Shown here: positions 37,136-47,973 of the stretch, piece by piece
How the letters are laid out: every line of letters starts with the position of its first letter
Numbering within the stretch: the first letter of the stretch is position 1
Origin: Nelumbo lutea
Lineage: Eukaryota; Streptophyta; Magnoliopsida; Proteales; Nelumbonaceae
Assembly: GCA_022828595.1 (NCBI GenBank)
Contig: JAKGHH010000007.1
Location: 64,282,727 to 64,346,726 of the forward strand
Direction: 5' to 3'
Length of the DNA: 64,000 nucleotides
Position numbers and translations under genes: made by a program
The notes under the pieces: generated by a model
The model's database searches: none
The model's input: only the letters and a program-made list of their open reading frames with translations
Told to the model about the DNA's origin: nothing

Positions 37136-38324
37136 GAAAGGTGAAGGTCAATCTCATGACTTAAAAAGAGTGCTTGAGGGAGGCAACCCATTAAGTTTAG
37201 TTACTTGTTTGTTCAGTTTTTTTTTCTCTTATTAGTGTGTTTTTTTCTTCTTCATATCTCACATCTGTAGGATCTCAACGAGGCATTCAGAGAAGTCCTC
37301 TTAAATCTCTCTCCTTGTTCTTGTCATGCATATTCCATACATTGAGGACAATGTATATCTTAAGTGTGGGGGAGGAGTAAGGGGTTGATAAAATTTTTTT
37401 CAAACTCTATCATGCTTTGATCATCATTTTTTACCTTTCCTTTTGAAATTTCTGCTCCTTAGAGACTTGTTTTTGAATGATTGCAAACCACCTTGAATCA
37501 TGTGCTTAGGGAGGATAGACAAGAAAGGATGCAGGCAAATCTAGCCAAAATTTATGGCTAGGTAAGGCATCTCAGTAGTTTGAATGATCAATGGGCAATA
37601 TGCAATACAGAATTGACCCTTGTGAGCATTTGGTTTCTAACAGACAAATAGGGGTTGATTATTCTAGAACTTGTCTTGTTAGACATGTTGAGACCACGAT
37701 AATGAGTTCATGTATTGGAACGTGTATCCAAAAAAAAAAAACACGTGTGTGATAGAGCATAAAATGCACTCACACTGAGAGAAAAAAGAGTGAGTGTGAG
37801 ATGGAGCATAAAATGCACTCACACTAAAAGAATAAAAGGGTGATATGGAGCATAAAATACACTCATCCCTAGATCCCAAACCCTAATTCACTTTTTTATG
37901 CATTGCACTCATGATAAGTGGTGGAGATGTGATACATAAGCAAGCTTAGGGTAATAACATTCCTTGTTTCATTTTGAAGAATCATGAAAGGGTATTTTTT
38001 TGAATCTTGCCACATGTGATTATGAAAACAAAGAGGACTTACTCTAGCCCTAAATATTCATGCAAAGAGATGCTTGCTTCCCTTGATTGTCGATCTCACT
38101 TGGGGACATGAGGATTGGCGATTTAATATTATTTTTGGACAAGTTAAAAAGGAAAAAAAGTGGATGAAGGGAAGAAGCATGGATATTGATCAAGGCTTGC
38201 AGGAGGACAAATACCCTATTGAGAGAAATCCAATACAAATCTTTTAGTTAGTTTGTTCTTGTTTTAATTTTGTTTTGAGTTTTGTCTTGCCCGAGGACGG
38301 GCAAGAGTTTAAGTGTGGGAGATT
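37136..38324 (+). other. 3' noncoding region of A1 with two polypurine tracts
   Basis: About 1.2 kb without an env-like frame. It holds in order: an internal hairpin ATACATTGAGGACAATGTAT (37337-37356) followed by TTAAGTGTGGGGG (from 37360); a conserved block around 37655-37715; the tandem hairpin repeats (37747-37870); a second conserved block (37914-37965); the terminal hairpin TTGCCCGAGGACGGGCAA (38287-38304); and the terminal tract TTAAGTGTGGGAGATT (38309-38324) abutting the 3' LTR. The arrangement is shared with D1 (60648-61843) and in part with A2 (42801-43737). The terminal tract should prime plus-strand DNA synthesis; the internal one could be a central tract or an ancestral relic. Confidence 0.8.
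37747..37870 (+). repeat. Tandem hairpin repeats, three units (A1)
   Basis: Three units spaced 49 and 44 bp share the core GAGCATAAAATGCACTCAC (starts 37755, 37804, 37848). In unit 2, GTGTGAG (37794-37800) pairs with CTCACAC (37818-37824), enclosing GCAT-AAA-ATGC. Units 1 and 3 show minor departures. Confidence 0.9.
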
Positions 38325-39782
38325 TGATGAGAGTAGAATTTATCATATTTTTATCCCCAATTATTTTGTTTTCTATACTAAATTAGCATCTAATTGGACT
38401 CATATCTCTTGTATTTTGGTCAAAGGTATGAAAGAAGGCATCAAGAGCAAAGAAAGACAAATCGGATGATTTTCACAGTTTCAACATCGTTTAGTGATCT
38501 GGGTCTAACTCGCGTCTCCGAACTCTGAATGGGATGATTCAAGATCCACTGGAAAGATAAGAGAAAAAGTCACAACTTTCATTTTTTGGCTTTCGCAGGT
38601 TCGACCTAAATCGAATTCAAATACAGGCCTGAAGTCGGGGCAATTTCGTAGGAAGGCCCAATCCGCAGCTGAAGCCCAACTCGCAGAAAAGCCTGGCTGA
38701 AGCCCAATTCGCAGAGGAGGTCTATTACGAATCCAAGAACAAGAAACTAAGAAGAATCCTTCTAGATCTAAATTCTTGATGTAATCATAGAGTGAAAAAG
38801 GGATTGAGTTCAAGAGATAAAGAGATAGGATTAGAATTAGGATAGGACTTTCTATTTCTAGTAAAGATCAACTTCAAGAGAAAGTAGGAGACCACCCCCT
38901 CCCCTTTAATCTATATAAAGGAGGGGGCGGACCAGCTTTGGGGGGCACTTGATCACTGAATCATTCAATCATTCAACTTCTGATTTGAATCAAGAAGCAA
39001 TGAGCAATCAGTCAAGAAGGGTTCAAGAAAGGTTCAAGAATTCAAGAAACTTCAAGAAGAGGAGATCTCAGCACCATGGGTGAATTCAAGAGTTCTTTCT
39101 TCCCTTTTGTTTGTTTTAATTCTTCTATCATGAACTGATTTGTTTCTTGCTAGGGCTATGAAAAGCCTAACCATGTTAGTGAATATATTTTATCTTCTTG
39201 ATTCATCCAAGATTGTGATTTCCATATAGTCTATGAATTATTGTGCTTAATGCAATTAAGAGCTTGACCACCTCTTAATTGATTTGGGTTATGTGAATGA
39301 ATTAAGAGAGGAATTCACATAATTGACATAATAATTCATAGTGTGAATTGAATGGTATATAGAGATATATATACATGATTTATCTGAATTTAATGGTTTT
39401 CTTGAACTTAATGCACTTCCATCTTGAGAGCTCTACTCGAGAGATCGAAGTTACCTAATGGGCATAGGTTTAGTATATCTCGAGAGAGAATATTAAATAA
39501 ATTTGTGAAAATCTCAGCTTATGGGAATAACAATTAGTCTTGGATAATTGGACCCATCAATATTCATCATTTGTATATTCGATTAGTGATCACCCTTGTT
39601 TTTATTTTCTTTGTTCCAGATTTATTTTTAGTAGTTCTTGCTCAATCCTAAATTTTGATTGTCCAAATAATTAGGGAAAACTGTGATTCTAATACTTATT
39701 TTGTTAAATCCCCATAGGAACGATATTATTATACTACTTGATAGCTAGTGAACGTGCTAGGGTTATATATTTATAGCTATCA
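38325..39782 (+). mobile_element. 3' LTR of Athila family A element A1
   Basis: 1458 bp, TGATGAGAGTAG... to ...TATAGCTATCA, followed by the target duplication GTACG. TATA box at 38922-38929 with GGAGGGGGCG at 38930-38939. It differs from the 5' LTR by substitutions and by a deletion of about 45 bp near 39565, so the insertion is not very recent. Confidence 0.93.
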
Positions 39783-39787
39783 GTACG

Positions 39788-40686
39788 ACTTGCATAATAG
39801 ATTACCATAGGACATTTATTCACCCTTTGGTCCAAAACAACTCTGGTGGCATAGTCGGAGGCATCACACATGATTTCAAATGGCAATGACCTGTCGGGAG
39901 GTTGTAGAATTGGGGCCTTGGTCAGTGTCTCTTTCCGGTACTCGAAATCCTTAAGACGTGCTTCATCAAAATAGAATGGAACATCTTTTGCTAGAAGGTT
40001 GCATAATGGCCTGGAGATTTAGGAGAAGTCCTTAATAAATCATCGATAGAAACTGGCATGTCCAAGAAAAGAATGGATTTGCTAGATAGAAGTGGGGTGG
40101 AAGTTTAGAGATTATGTCAATTTTTGCTTTATCCACCTCAACACCCCGTTCAGAAACTATGTGACCTAAAACAATGCCTTCTTTGACCATAAAATGGCTC
40201 TTCTCTCAACTAAGAACCAAGTTTGTCTCGATACATTGTTGAAGAACTTTTCACAAGTGTTCAAAACATGTTTCGAAGGAATCCCCAAAGATAGAGAATC
40301 ATCCCTAAAAATTTCTAGGAAATCACCCACCATTTCCGAAAAAATTGCCATCATACACCTCTGAAAGGTTGCTGGTGCATTACATAATCCAAACGACATT
40401 CGTTGGAAGGCGTATGTTCCATAAGGGCAGGTAAAAGTAGTTTTCTCTTGGTCTTTGGGGTAAATGGCTACTTGGTTATAATACCCATCTAAAAAGTAGA
40501 TATATTTTTGCCCAGCAAATTTTTCCAGAATTTGGTCAATGAAGGGCAAAGGGAAGTGGTCTTTTTTCGTTATTGCATTGAGTTTCCTAAAGTCGATGCA
40601 CACACCATCCCATGGTAAGCTGGGTAGGGATTACTTCACCTTAATCATTAGTGACCACGGTGAGTCCAGCTTTCTTAAGCACCACT
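39788..40686 (-). pseudogene. Family B pol, 5' half (RT to RNase H)
   Basis: Minus-strand continuation of 28702-30353, separated from it only by A1. RT core at 40603-40166 starts MCIDFRKLNAITKKDHFPLPF-like and carries CPYGTYAFQRM and LCNAPATFQRCM; the FMDD position reads FRDD. RNase H begins at about 39950-39788 and joins across A1 to 30353. It is truncated upstream at 40686 by the copia LTR. Confidence 0.87.
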
Positions 40687-42618
40687 TGAAGGTATGAGAG
40701 ACCATCGTATGGACACTCGAATCTTGCAGAATAGAATGGGCGAATTTCAAAAATTTCTCTCAATCCTATTGGGAATCGTATTCCTTATTTTAGAAAAATC
40801 ATATTTTTCAAGGATCAATCTTGAACCAAAAACTGAACCAGATCTAAACAAATGCAGTATGAGAGGGATATACCTGATACGGAAAAATAGTACCTCCCAA
40901 TGAAGGTGTTCACGCCCATGGAAGGAATCAAAGACTGCTCCCACCGAAGATAGCGCAGTGCAGGATAGAGCAGAATCAGTAGCGTTCTTCAAAAGAACCA
41001 GATCATTCGCAAGAATCAGCTGAATGACACGTGAGCACTACTTCCAATCAACCATTTCACAAAGGATTGATATCAAGACCCAATCTTGATCACTCCTACT
41101 TAGAATAAGAGATCAAACTGGCAAATATGGTGGCGGTAGAAAGGAGGCAGCAAAAAATAATTTTCGCAGAGGTGCTGAATTCTTTTTCTGTGATTTTAGC
41201 TCTAAAGAGAATGCGAATGTCTACTAAAGGCTACCACCCCCTCCTCCTTTTATAAGCTTAAAGGGATCAGCTCCTAATCCTATTAGGAGTTGCTGATCCA
41301 AATCACATTTGGATCAGAATTCCCTTTAAATGATAAGGGTAAACCCTTATCTTATTTGCATATTAGATCAGCCCTCTCCTAATCCTATTAGGAGGTTTCC
41401 ATATCTGAATCTGTATTCAGATTTGGACTTTCTGAGTGGATAGGGTAAGACCCTACCCTATCTGCTAATCTAATCTCAGAATTCACCCCTTATTTAACTG
41501 ATATTAGCCCAGTTTGAAATGGGCTTTAGGCCCATTAATAGTATATGTGCTCACTTAGCCTTCCAAACTACTGCCCAGTTGGGCTTCCTTGTATGGCACG
41601 GGACCCAAACATTGATCTACACATCAGCCACATGGGTTCAACCCACCTTTGTTACAAGGCCTAATCGAATACATTGTTATGGACAGTGCACCCCCTGAAA
41701 CCCATCACATGGGGTCTATGGGCCCAACACTTACCCTAAGTGGTCCCTGGGCCAAGCTACCTTGTAACACCCAGGAACTGTAGGCAAATGCAAGATTATC
41801 CCATCAGGTATTACCCTCAATGGCCTTACACTTAACCTCTCAGCCCATAATGATCAAACATTGCTCGACAAGAGAGGACCTCTCCCTCGGCTGCAAGGAA
41901 CAGTGTTGCACCCTTTTCTCACATGGATCCTGGGAATTAAAACCTTTTGCAAACGTTTAGAAACCATAATATATATACTTTTATATCTCATATAAAATGT
42001 ATTTTGCAAAACAAATCTCAACGATTGAAATCGGCTGCCAGCAGTCTTATTTTCCATCAGAGAGAGCATCCCCAATCATTACCATTGTCCGACAAAGGGG
42101 CTGATCCTGTCACTATGATCACCCACTCAGATGAATTCTAGGACTATCCCAACATAACCTGGTTTTGACCCCCGCTAAGGATCTCACTGATTGGCATATC
42201 AAAGATAGCCCAATCTGACACCTAATGCAGTATCACAATCGAGTCTAGGGGTCAGGTGTAACTTTCCAGTTTTGCCCATCAATCTGCAAGGTCCGGGGAA
42301 ATACTGGAAATTTGGTCCAGTTCAAAGATTCAATTAATCCCACACTATATGTGCCTAGGGTCTCACCCTGGCGGTTGAGACAGGCCACCCCAACATTTGG
42401 CAGCAACTAGTGTCAGCCTTGGTAGGATAAATCTCCCTAGACTTATCCAACGACTGTGAACATTCTGAACTAACACGAGTCTCATAAGTGTCCAGTTTAA
42501 GGGTACTACACAAAAACACACCACAAGAACATGAATCAAATATGTACTTTATTCACTTACAATCTATTCATAATGTACATCATTTTGATTGGAGCTAAGG
42601 GCATACAACTGTTTAACA
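40687..42618 (-). mobile_element. Family C copia 3' LTR (C3), full length
   Basis: 1932 bp on the minus strand, TGTTAAACAG (from 42618) to ACCTTCA (40687). A polypurine tract AAGTGGGAGC (42628-42619) stands immediately before it, fixing it as a 3' LTR and fixing the LTR start for the family. It lies directly against the family B RT. LTRs this long are unusual for Ty1/copia. Confidence 0.9.
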
Positions 42619-42800
42619 GCTCCCACTTGCACATAGGTCCAATCTGGTATAAACCGAAGTCCCATACTTTCCACGTGCTTCTCAAACAATTTTTGTGTCA
42701 GTGGCTTAGTCAATGGGTCGGCTACATTCCCCTCTGATGCTACCTTTTGAATCAGGACATCCCTTTTACCACCAATCTCCTGCAGTCTCTTCACATGAAT
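42619..42800 (-). pseudogene. Copia RNase H C-terminal end (C3)
   Basis: The last about 55 codons of a copia pol (GNVADPLTKPLTQKLFEKHV, then WTYVQVGAV) leading into the polypurine tract and LTR. It is cut at about 42800, where family A 3' noncoding sequence begins. Confidence 0.85.
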
Positions 42801-43737
42801 AATTTAGGACTATAGTAAGCCCTCTTTGTTTTCATAATCACATGCAGCAAAATTCAAAAATACCCTCTCATGATTTTTCAGAATGAAACAAGGAATGTTA
42901 TTACCATAAACTTGCTTATGTATCACATCTCCACCACTAATCATGAGTCCAATGCATCAAAAGGTGAATGCGGGTTTGGGACTAGGGATGAGTGCATTTT
43001 ATGCTCCAGTTCACCCTTTTCTTATTCTTTTAGTGTAAGTGCATTTTATGCTCCATCTCACACGAGCTTTTTTTTTTTTCTCTCGGTGTGAGTGCATTTT
43101 ATGCTTCATCTCACACGAGTGTTTTTTTTTTTTTTTTTTTTTGGATAACACATTCCAATACAAGAACTCATTATCGTGATCTCAACATGCCTAACAAAAC
43201 AAGTTCTAGGATAATCAAACCATATTTGTCCATTAGAAACCAAATTCTCACAAGGGTCAAATCTGTATTGCAACTTGCCCGTTGATCATTCAAACTACTG
43301 AGATACCTTCCATAGCCAAAAATTTCAGCTAGATTTGCCTACATCCTTTCCTGTCTATCCCACCTAAGCACATGATTCAGGGTGGTTTGCAATCATTCAA
43401 AAACAAGTCTCTAAGGAGCAGAAATTTCAAAATGAAAGGTTAAAAAGTGATGATTAAAGCATGGTAGAGTCCGAAATTTTTTTTCAACCCCTTAATCCTC
43501 CCCCACACATAAGATATACATTGTCCTCAATGTATGGAATATGCATAACAAGAACAAGGAGAGAGAGATTTAAAGGGACTTCCCTGAATGCCTCATTGAG
43601 ATCCTACAGATGCGAGATACGAGAAAAAAAAACACTCATAAGAAAAAAAACTGAACAAAACAAACAACTAAACTAAATGGGTTACCTCCCACAACCGCTC
43701 GTTTTCAGTCATGAGCTTGACTTTCACCTTTCCTTCA
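42801..43737 (-). other. 3' noncoding region of family A element A2
   Basis: Reverse-strand counterpart of A1 37140-38050. It has the internal hairpin (43516-43535) with polypurine tract, three tandem hairpin units (about 42988-43120, two followed by long T runs) and the conserved block at 42893-42947. It is cut at 42801, so terminal tract and 3' LTR are missing. Confidence 0.8.
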
Positions 43738-44106
43738 TGGCGGTTTCAAGGAGAGAATGGACCCATACTGGATGGGTTGTTCTCCTTCAATGTAATGCTT
43801 CAACCCCTGTCCATTTACCTTGAATGTACTCCCATCATCATTATGTAGTTCAATTGCTCCATAAGGGAATGCCTTGGCCACTACAAAGGGTCCACTCCAC
43901 CTGGTTTTCAATTTCCTATGTTTCCCCCTTTCATCCTTCATAGGTGGGTTTAAACCTGGAATAGGGGTCTGCACAATAGATGGGAGGGGTTTTGTGTGAG
44001 ATGGAGGTAAAGATGCATTATGAATTGTAATTTCAAAAGAACTTGGCTTAGAAGTCAAACTTCGCAATTCTGATTTCAATACAAACTTCTGCTCTGCTTG
44101 TTGCAA
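43738..44106 (-). pseudogene. A2: integrase C-terminal tail joined to unknown segment
   Basis: An open frame of 123 codons. The last about 60 residues match the family A integrase tail (KLKTRWSGPFVVAKAF, then FKVNGQGLKHY). The first about 62 (44106-43921), which include SKPSSFEITIHNASLPPSH and a Pro-rich stretch, match no part of A1 pol that I can find. In A1 the same place holds RT, RNase H and most of integrase. The segment may be captured DNA or a rearranged remnant; no function is assigned. Confidence 0.65.
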
Positions 44107-44122
44107 TTGATTAGGATTATTG

Positions 44123-45202
44123 TTATGTGCAACTTTCAGCGTGTCTTCTGATTTTAGATGTGTCTACTTCGGCACCAACATCAATGCTATCGATTGCATA
44201 AATCTCGGGTTCAATTGTGTTGGGATGTTCCATGGTTTTAAATACTTTGAACACCATTAATTCACCATTGATTCTAAGGGTAAGTAGACATTTTCGCACT
44301 TCAATTAAAGCATCACTAGTAGCAAGAAAAGGTCTTCCTAGAATCAACAGCATTGTCCTATCTTCCTCCATATCCAACACAATGAAATTAGCAGGGATGA
44401 TGAAATTCCCTACTTTAACTAGGACATCTTCCACTATTCCCCTAGGGTATTTAATGCTTCGATCAGCCAGTTGTAGGGTGATGGTGGTAGATGTTAGTTC
44501 ATGTAATCCAAGTTTCTTAAAAATAGAGTAGGGCAATAAATTTATACTAGCACCAAGATCACATAAGGATTTATCGAATTCAGCATTCCCTATGGTGCAA
44601 GGTATAGAGAAACTCCCTAGATCCTTCAATTTTGGGGGTAGCTTATTTTGAAGAATGGCTGTGCATTTTTCTTTTAACTTCACCATCTCACCATCCTCCC
44701 ATTTCCTTTGTTTCGACATCACCTCCTTCAGGAATTTGGCATATTTCGGCATCAAGAAGGGGGAGGTTAATATGTATTTTTTGAAAACTTCTAAAAGTTT
44801 CTCAAATTGTCTATCCAAGTTTTCCTTCAAAATTCTTCCAGGGTAGGGGATAGGAAGTTTAAATTCATGTAAATTCAGTTTAGGGGTGCTTCCCTCATTC
44901 TCTTTTTGCAAATCGTCCGATTCAGCTTCCTTGTCGTCTTTTTGAGCTTCGTCGATTGTCTTCCCACTTCTTAAGGCTATGGCATTCACATGCTCTCTGG
45001 GATTCTTTTCTGTGTTGCTGGGTAGCCTTCCCTCTTTCCTTTCTAACAACATGCTTACAATCTGCCCCACTTGAACCTCTAAGTTTTTAATTGATGTATC
45101 TTGACTTTGGAACCTTGCTTCAGTGGCATTAATGAACTTAGAGATCATTTCCTCCAGATTGTTCTTTTTTTTTTTATGGGGCGGCTGTGGTTGAAAACCC
45201 AT
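44123..45202 (-). pseudogene. A2: gag C-terminal part and protease, open frame
   Basis: The frame is open for 359 codons. The N-terminal part is the basic C-terminal region of Gag with NPREHVNAIALRSGK; the C-terminal part is the aspartic protease (CDLGASINLLPYSIF, then LLILGRPFLATS). It ends shortly after the protease in RRHAESCT, where A1 continues into RT. A2 therefore encodes at most gag and protease, the layout of a non-autonomous derivative that would rely on enzymes from relatives. Confidence 0.85.
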
Positions 45203-46309
45203 GGGTGCCTTTTGCTGATTGCTAGTCCATGAGAAGTTCGGGTGATTCCTCCACCCTGGGATGTATGTATTGGAGTATGGGTTGAAGTTTGACCTGCCAG
45301 CATGAGAGATAAAATTAGCATTCTCATGGGAAATAAAAGGACTATTTAATTGACAATCAGAATTAGTATGTCCTATTTGACCACATAAATCGCATGAGAT
45401 GCTAGATGGTGTATTAATGGCTGCAATATTAAAAGTATCAAACTTCTTATTCAGATTAGCAAGTTGTGCAGATATGGCTGCAAGGGAATCGATGTGGTGT
45501 ACTCCCCTCTGATTGGTTCGGTCATTGCTCCACTAGTAGCTGTTTGATACCATCTCCTCCACTAGGTCATATGATTCCTCTAGAGTTTTCCTCATGATCG
45601 TACCACCCGCGGCTGCATCAATAATGAATCGATTAGAGGGGGTAATACCATTATAAAAAGTCTGAATCTATCACCAAGTTGGTATCCCATGGCGAAGACA
45701 CTTCCTAAGCATCTCCTTGAATTGTTCCCATGCTTCATACAAGGATTCCCTCTCAAATTGAGCAAAAGTAGTAATATCATTAATTAACGTTGCTGTTTTG
45801 GAGGGGGGGAAATATTTAGCCAAAAATTTTTGGGTTAGATCATTTCAAGTGGTGATACTTCCTGCAGGGAGTGAGTTAAACCAATCTTTAGCTCTATCAT
45901 GCAATGAAAAAGGAAATAATCTAAGCCTAATTGCATCATCACTAACTCCATTATGTTTAAACGTGTCACATATTTCTAAGAAGTTAACAATGTGTGTATT
46001 AGGGTCATCACTTGGTAACCCACTAAACTGAATACTTGTCTGGATCATTTGAATTATTGTAGGCTTGATTTCAACGTTGGAATGAATGGTGGGCTTGCAA
46101 ATGCTGGATGTTGCCCCATCAATGTTTGGACAAGCATAGTCTAATAGGGTGCGATTTCCTTCTGCCATCTCTCCTTCAATCTGTATGGCTGGTTTGCAAA
46201 TAACAACCTCCTCTCTTGTTTTTCCTTTGTTGGCCCTTTGCAACAAGTGAAGGGTCCTCTCAATCTCAGGATCGAATTCAACTAGTCCTTCCTGTCTAGT
46301 ACGTGTCAT
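45203..46309 (-). pseudogene. A2: gag N-terminal and capsid part
   Basis: Starts MTRTRQEGL at 46309 and is open to 45845 through the capsid core ([18 protein letters not shown]); frame breaks follow near 45840-45600. The zinc knuckle (about 45400-45360) is of the same CX2CX4HX4C type as A1. Intact stretches alternate with single lesions, less decayed than A1. Confidence 0.86.
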
Positions 46310-46450
46310 GCACTAGTAAATCTGAACCAACAAGAATTCAAAAAAATAAAAAATAAAAATAATAACAGAAATAAAAAGAAAATAATAACAGAAATAAAAG
46401 GTCCAAATTAATCAAGATCAACAAGTTCTAATATTATTTTAGGATTAAAT

Positions 46451-46467
46451 CCCCGGCAACGGTGCCA
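46451..46467 (-). other. Primer-binding site of A2, tRNA-Asp
   Basis: On the minus strand TGGCACCGTTGCCGGGG, 16 of 17 bases complementary to the tRNA-Asp 3' end, six bases inside the LTR. Confidence 0.88.
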
Positions 46468-46473
46468 AAAACT

Positions 46474-47870
46474 TGATAGCTATAAATATATAACTCTAGC
46501 AAGTGCACTAGTTATCAAGTAGTATAAAATATTGTTATCACGGGGATTTAACAAAATAAGTATTAGAACCACAATCTTCCCTAATCATCTGGACAACTGA
46601 AATTCAGAATTGAGCAAGGACTATTGAGAATAAAAATTAGCATAAGAAAATAAAAGCGAAGGTTATTTGATGGGTTTGCTTTACCAAGATTATTTGTCAT
46701 TCTCATAAGTTGAGGTCTTTTCAATTTTTATTTAATATTCTCTCTCAAGATATATTAAACCTACGCCCATCAGGTAGCCCTTCAATCTCTCGAGTAGAAC
46801 TCTCAATATGGGAGTGCATTAAGTCCAAGAAGACCATGAAATTCAAATGAATCATGTATATATATCTCTATATACCATTCAATTCACACAATGAATTATT
46901 CAATCAATTATGTGAATTCCTCTCGATTTATTCACATAACTCAAATCAATTAAGAGATGGCCAAGCTCTTAATTGCATTAAGCACAATAATCATAGACTA
47001 TATGAAAATCACAATCTTGGATAAATCATAAAAATAAAACTATATTCATTAACATGATTAGGCTTTCCATAGACCTAGTAAGAAACAAATCAGTTCATGA
47101 TAGAAGAATTAAAGCAAACAAAGGGAGAGAAAGAACTCTTAGAATCGCCCATGATGCTGAGATCTCCTCCTCTTGCCACCACCTTCTTCTTGAATTCTTG
47201 CTCCTTTCTTGACTGATTGCTCATTTCTTCTTGATTCAATCCCCAAGATTGAGTGATTGTGTGATGCCTAAAGCTGGTCCGCCCCCTCCTTTATATAGCT
47301 TAAAGGGGAGGGGGTGGTCTCCTACTTGCTCTTGAAGTTGATCTTTACAAGAATAGAAAGTCCTATCCTAATTCTAATCTTATCTCTTTATCTAGTGAAC
47401 TCAATCCCTTTATCTTTCTAAGATTACATTAAGAATTTAGATCTGGAAGGACTCTTCTCAATTTCTTGTTCTTGGATCCGTATTAGACCTCATCTATGAA
47501 TTGGGTTGTTGCTAGGCTTTTCTGCAAGTTGGGCTTCAGTTGCGGATTGGGCATTCATACGAATTTGCCCTGACTTTGGGCCCAGATTTAACTTCGATGC
47601 AGGCCGAATCTATTAAAGCCCAAAACATGAAGGATTTTTCTCTTATCCTTCTAGTGGATCTTGAATCAGCCCAATCGGAGTTCAGATACGCGAGTTAAGG
47701 CCGGATTATTGAACAATGTCGAAATTGTGAAAAATCATCCGATTTGTCTTTCTTTGCTCTTAATGACTTCTTTCATGCCCTGAACAGAAATATGAGTCCA
47801 ATTAGATGCTAATTTGTTATAAAAGACATAATATTTGGGGATAAAAATATGATAAATTCCACTCTCATCA
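46474..47870 (-). mobile_element. 5' LTR of family A element A2
   Basis: 1397 bp in reverse orientation: TGATAGCTAT at 46474 and ACTCTCATCA ending at 47870. It abuts copia LTR sequence at 47871, so A2 entered the 3' LTR of copia C2. No matching 3' LTR exists, so no target duplication can be tested. Confidence 0.9.
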
Positions 47871-47973
47871 CATACCACAAGAACATGAATCAATTATGTA
47901 CTTTTTTTCATTTACAATAAATGTCATTAAGTACATCAATCTGATTGGAACTAAGGGCATACACTGTCTAGTA
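47871..47973 (-). mobile_element. Start of the 3' LTR of copia element C2
   Basis: About 100 bases matching the first bases of the family C LTR (compare 42516-42618), after the polypurine-like TGGGAGT. The rest is missing beyond the A2 insertion. Confidence 0.75.

Noticed and set aside
37741..37870. Regularly spaced short repeats that resemble a CRISPR array
   Set aside because: Plant nuclear DNA, only three units, spacers themselves similar, and placed in a retroelement 3' region.
37136..38324. An envelope-like gene, as found in some Athila elements
   Set aside because: No frame of useful length with signal or membrane segments on the plus strand in A1, A2 or D1.
30354..39782. A1 as a currently active autonomous retrotransposon
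   Set aside because: Several stops, frameshifts, lost catalytic residues and diverged LTRs.
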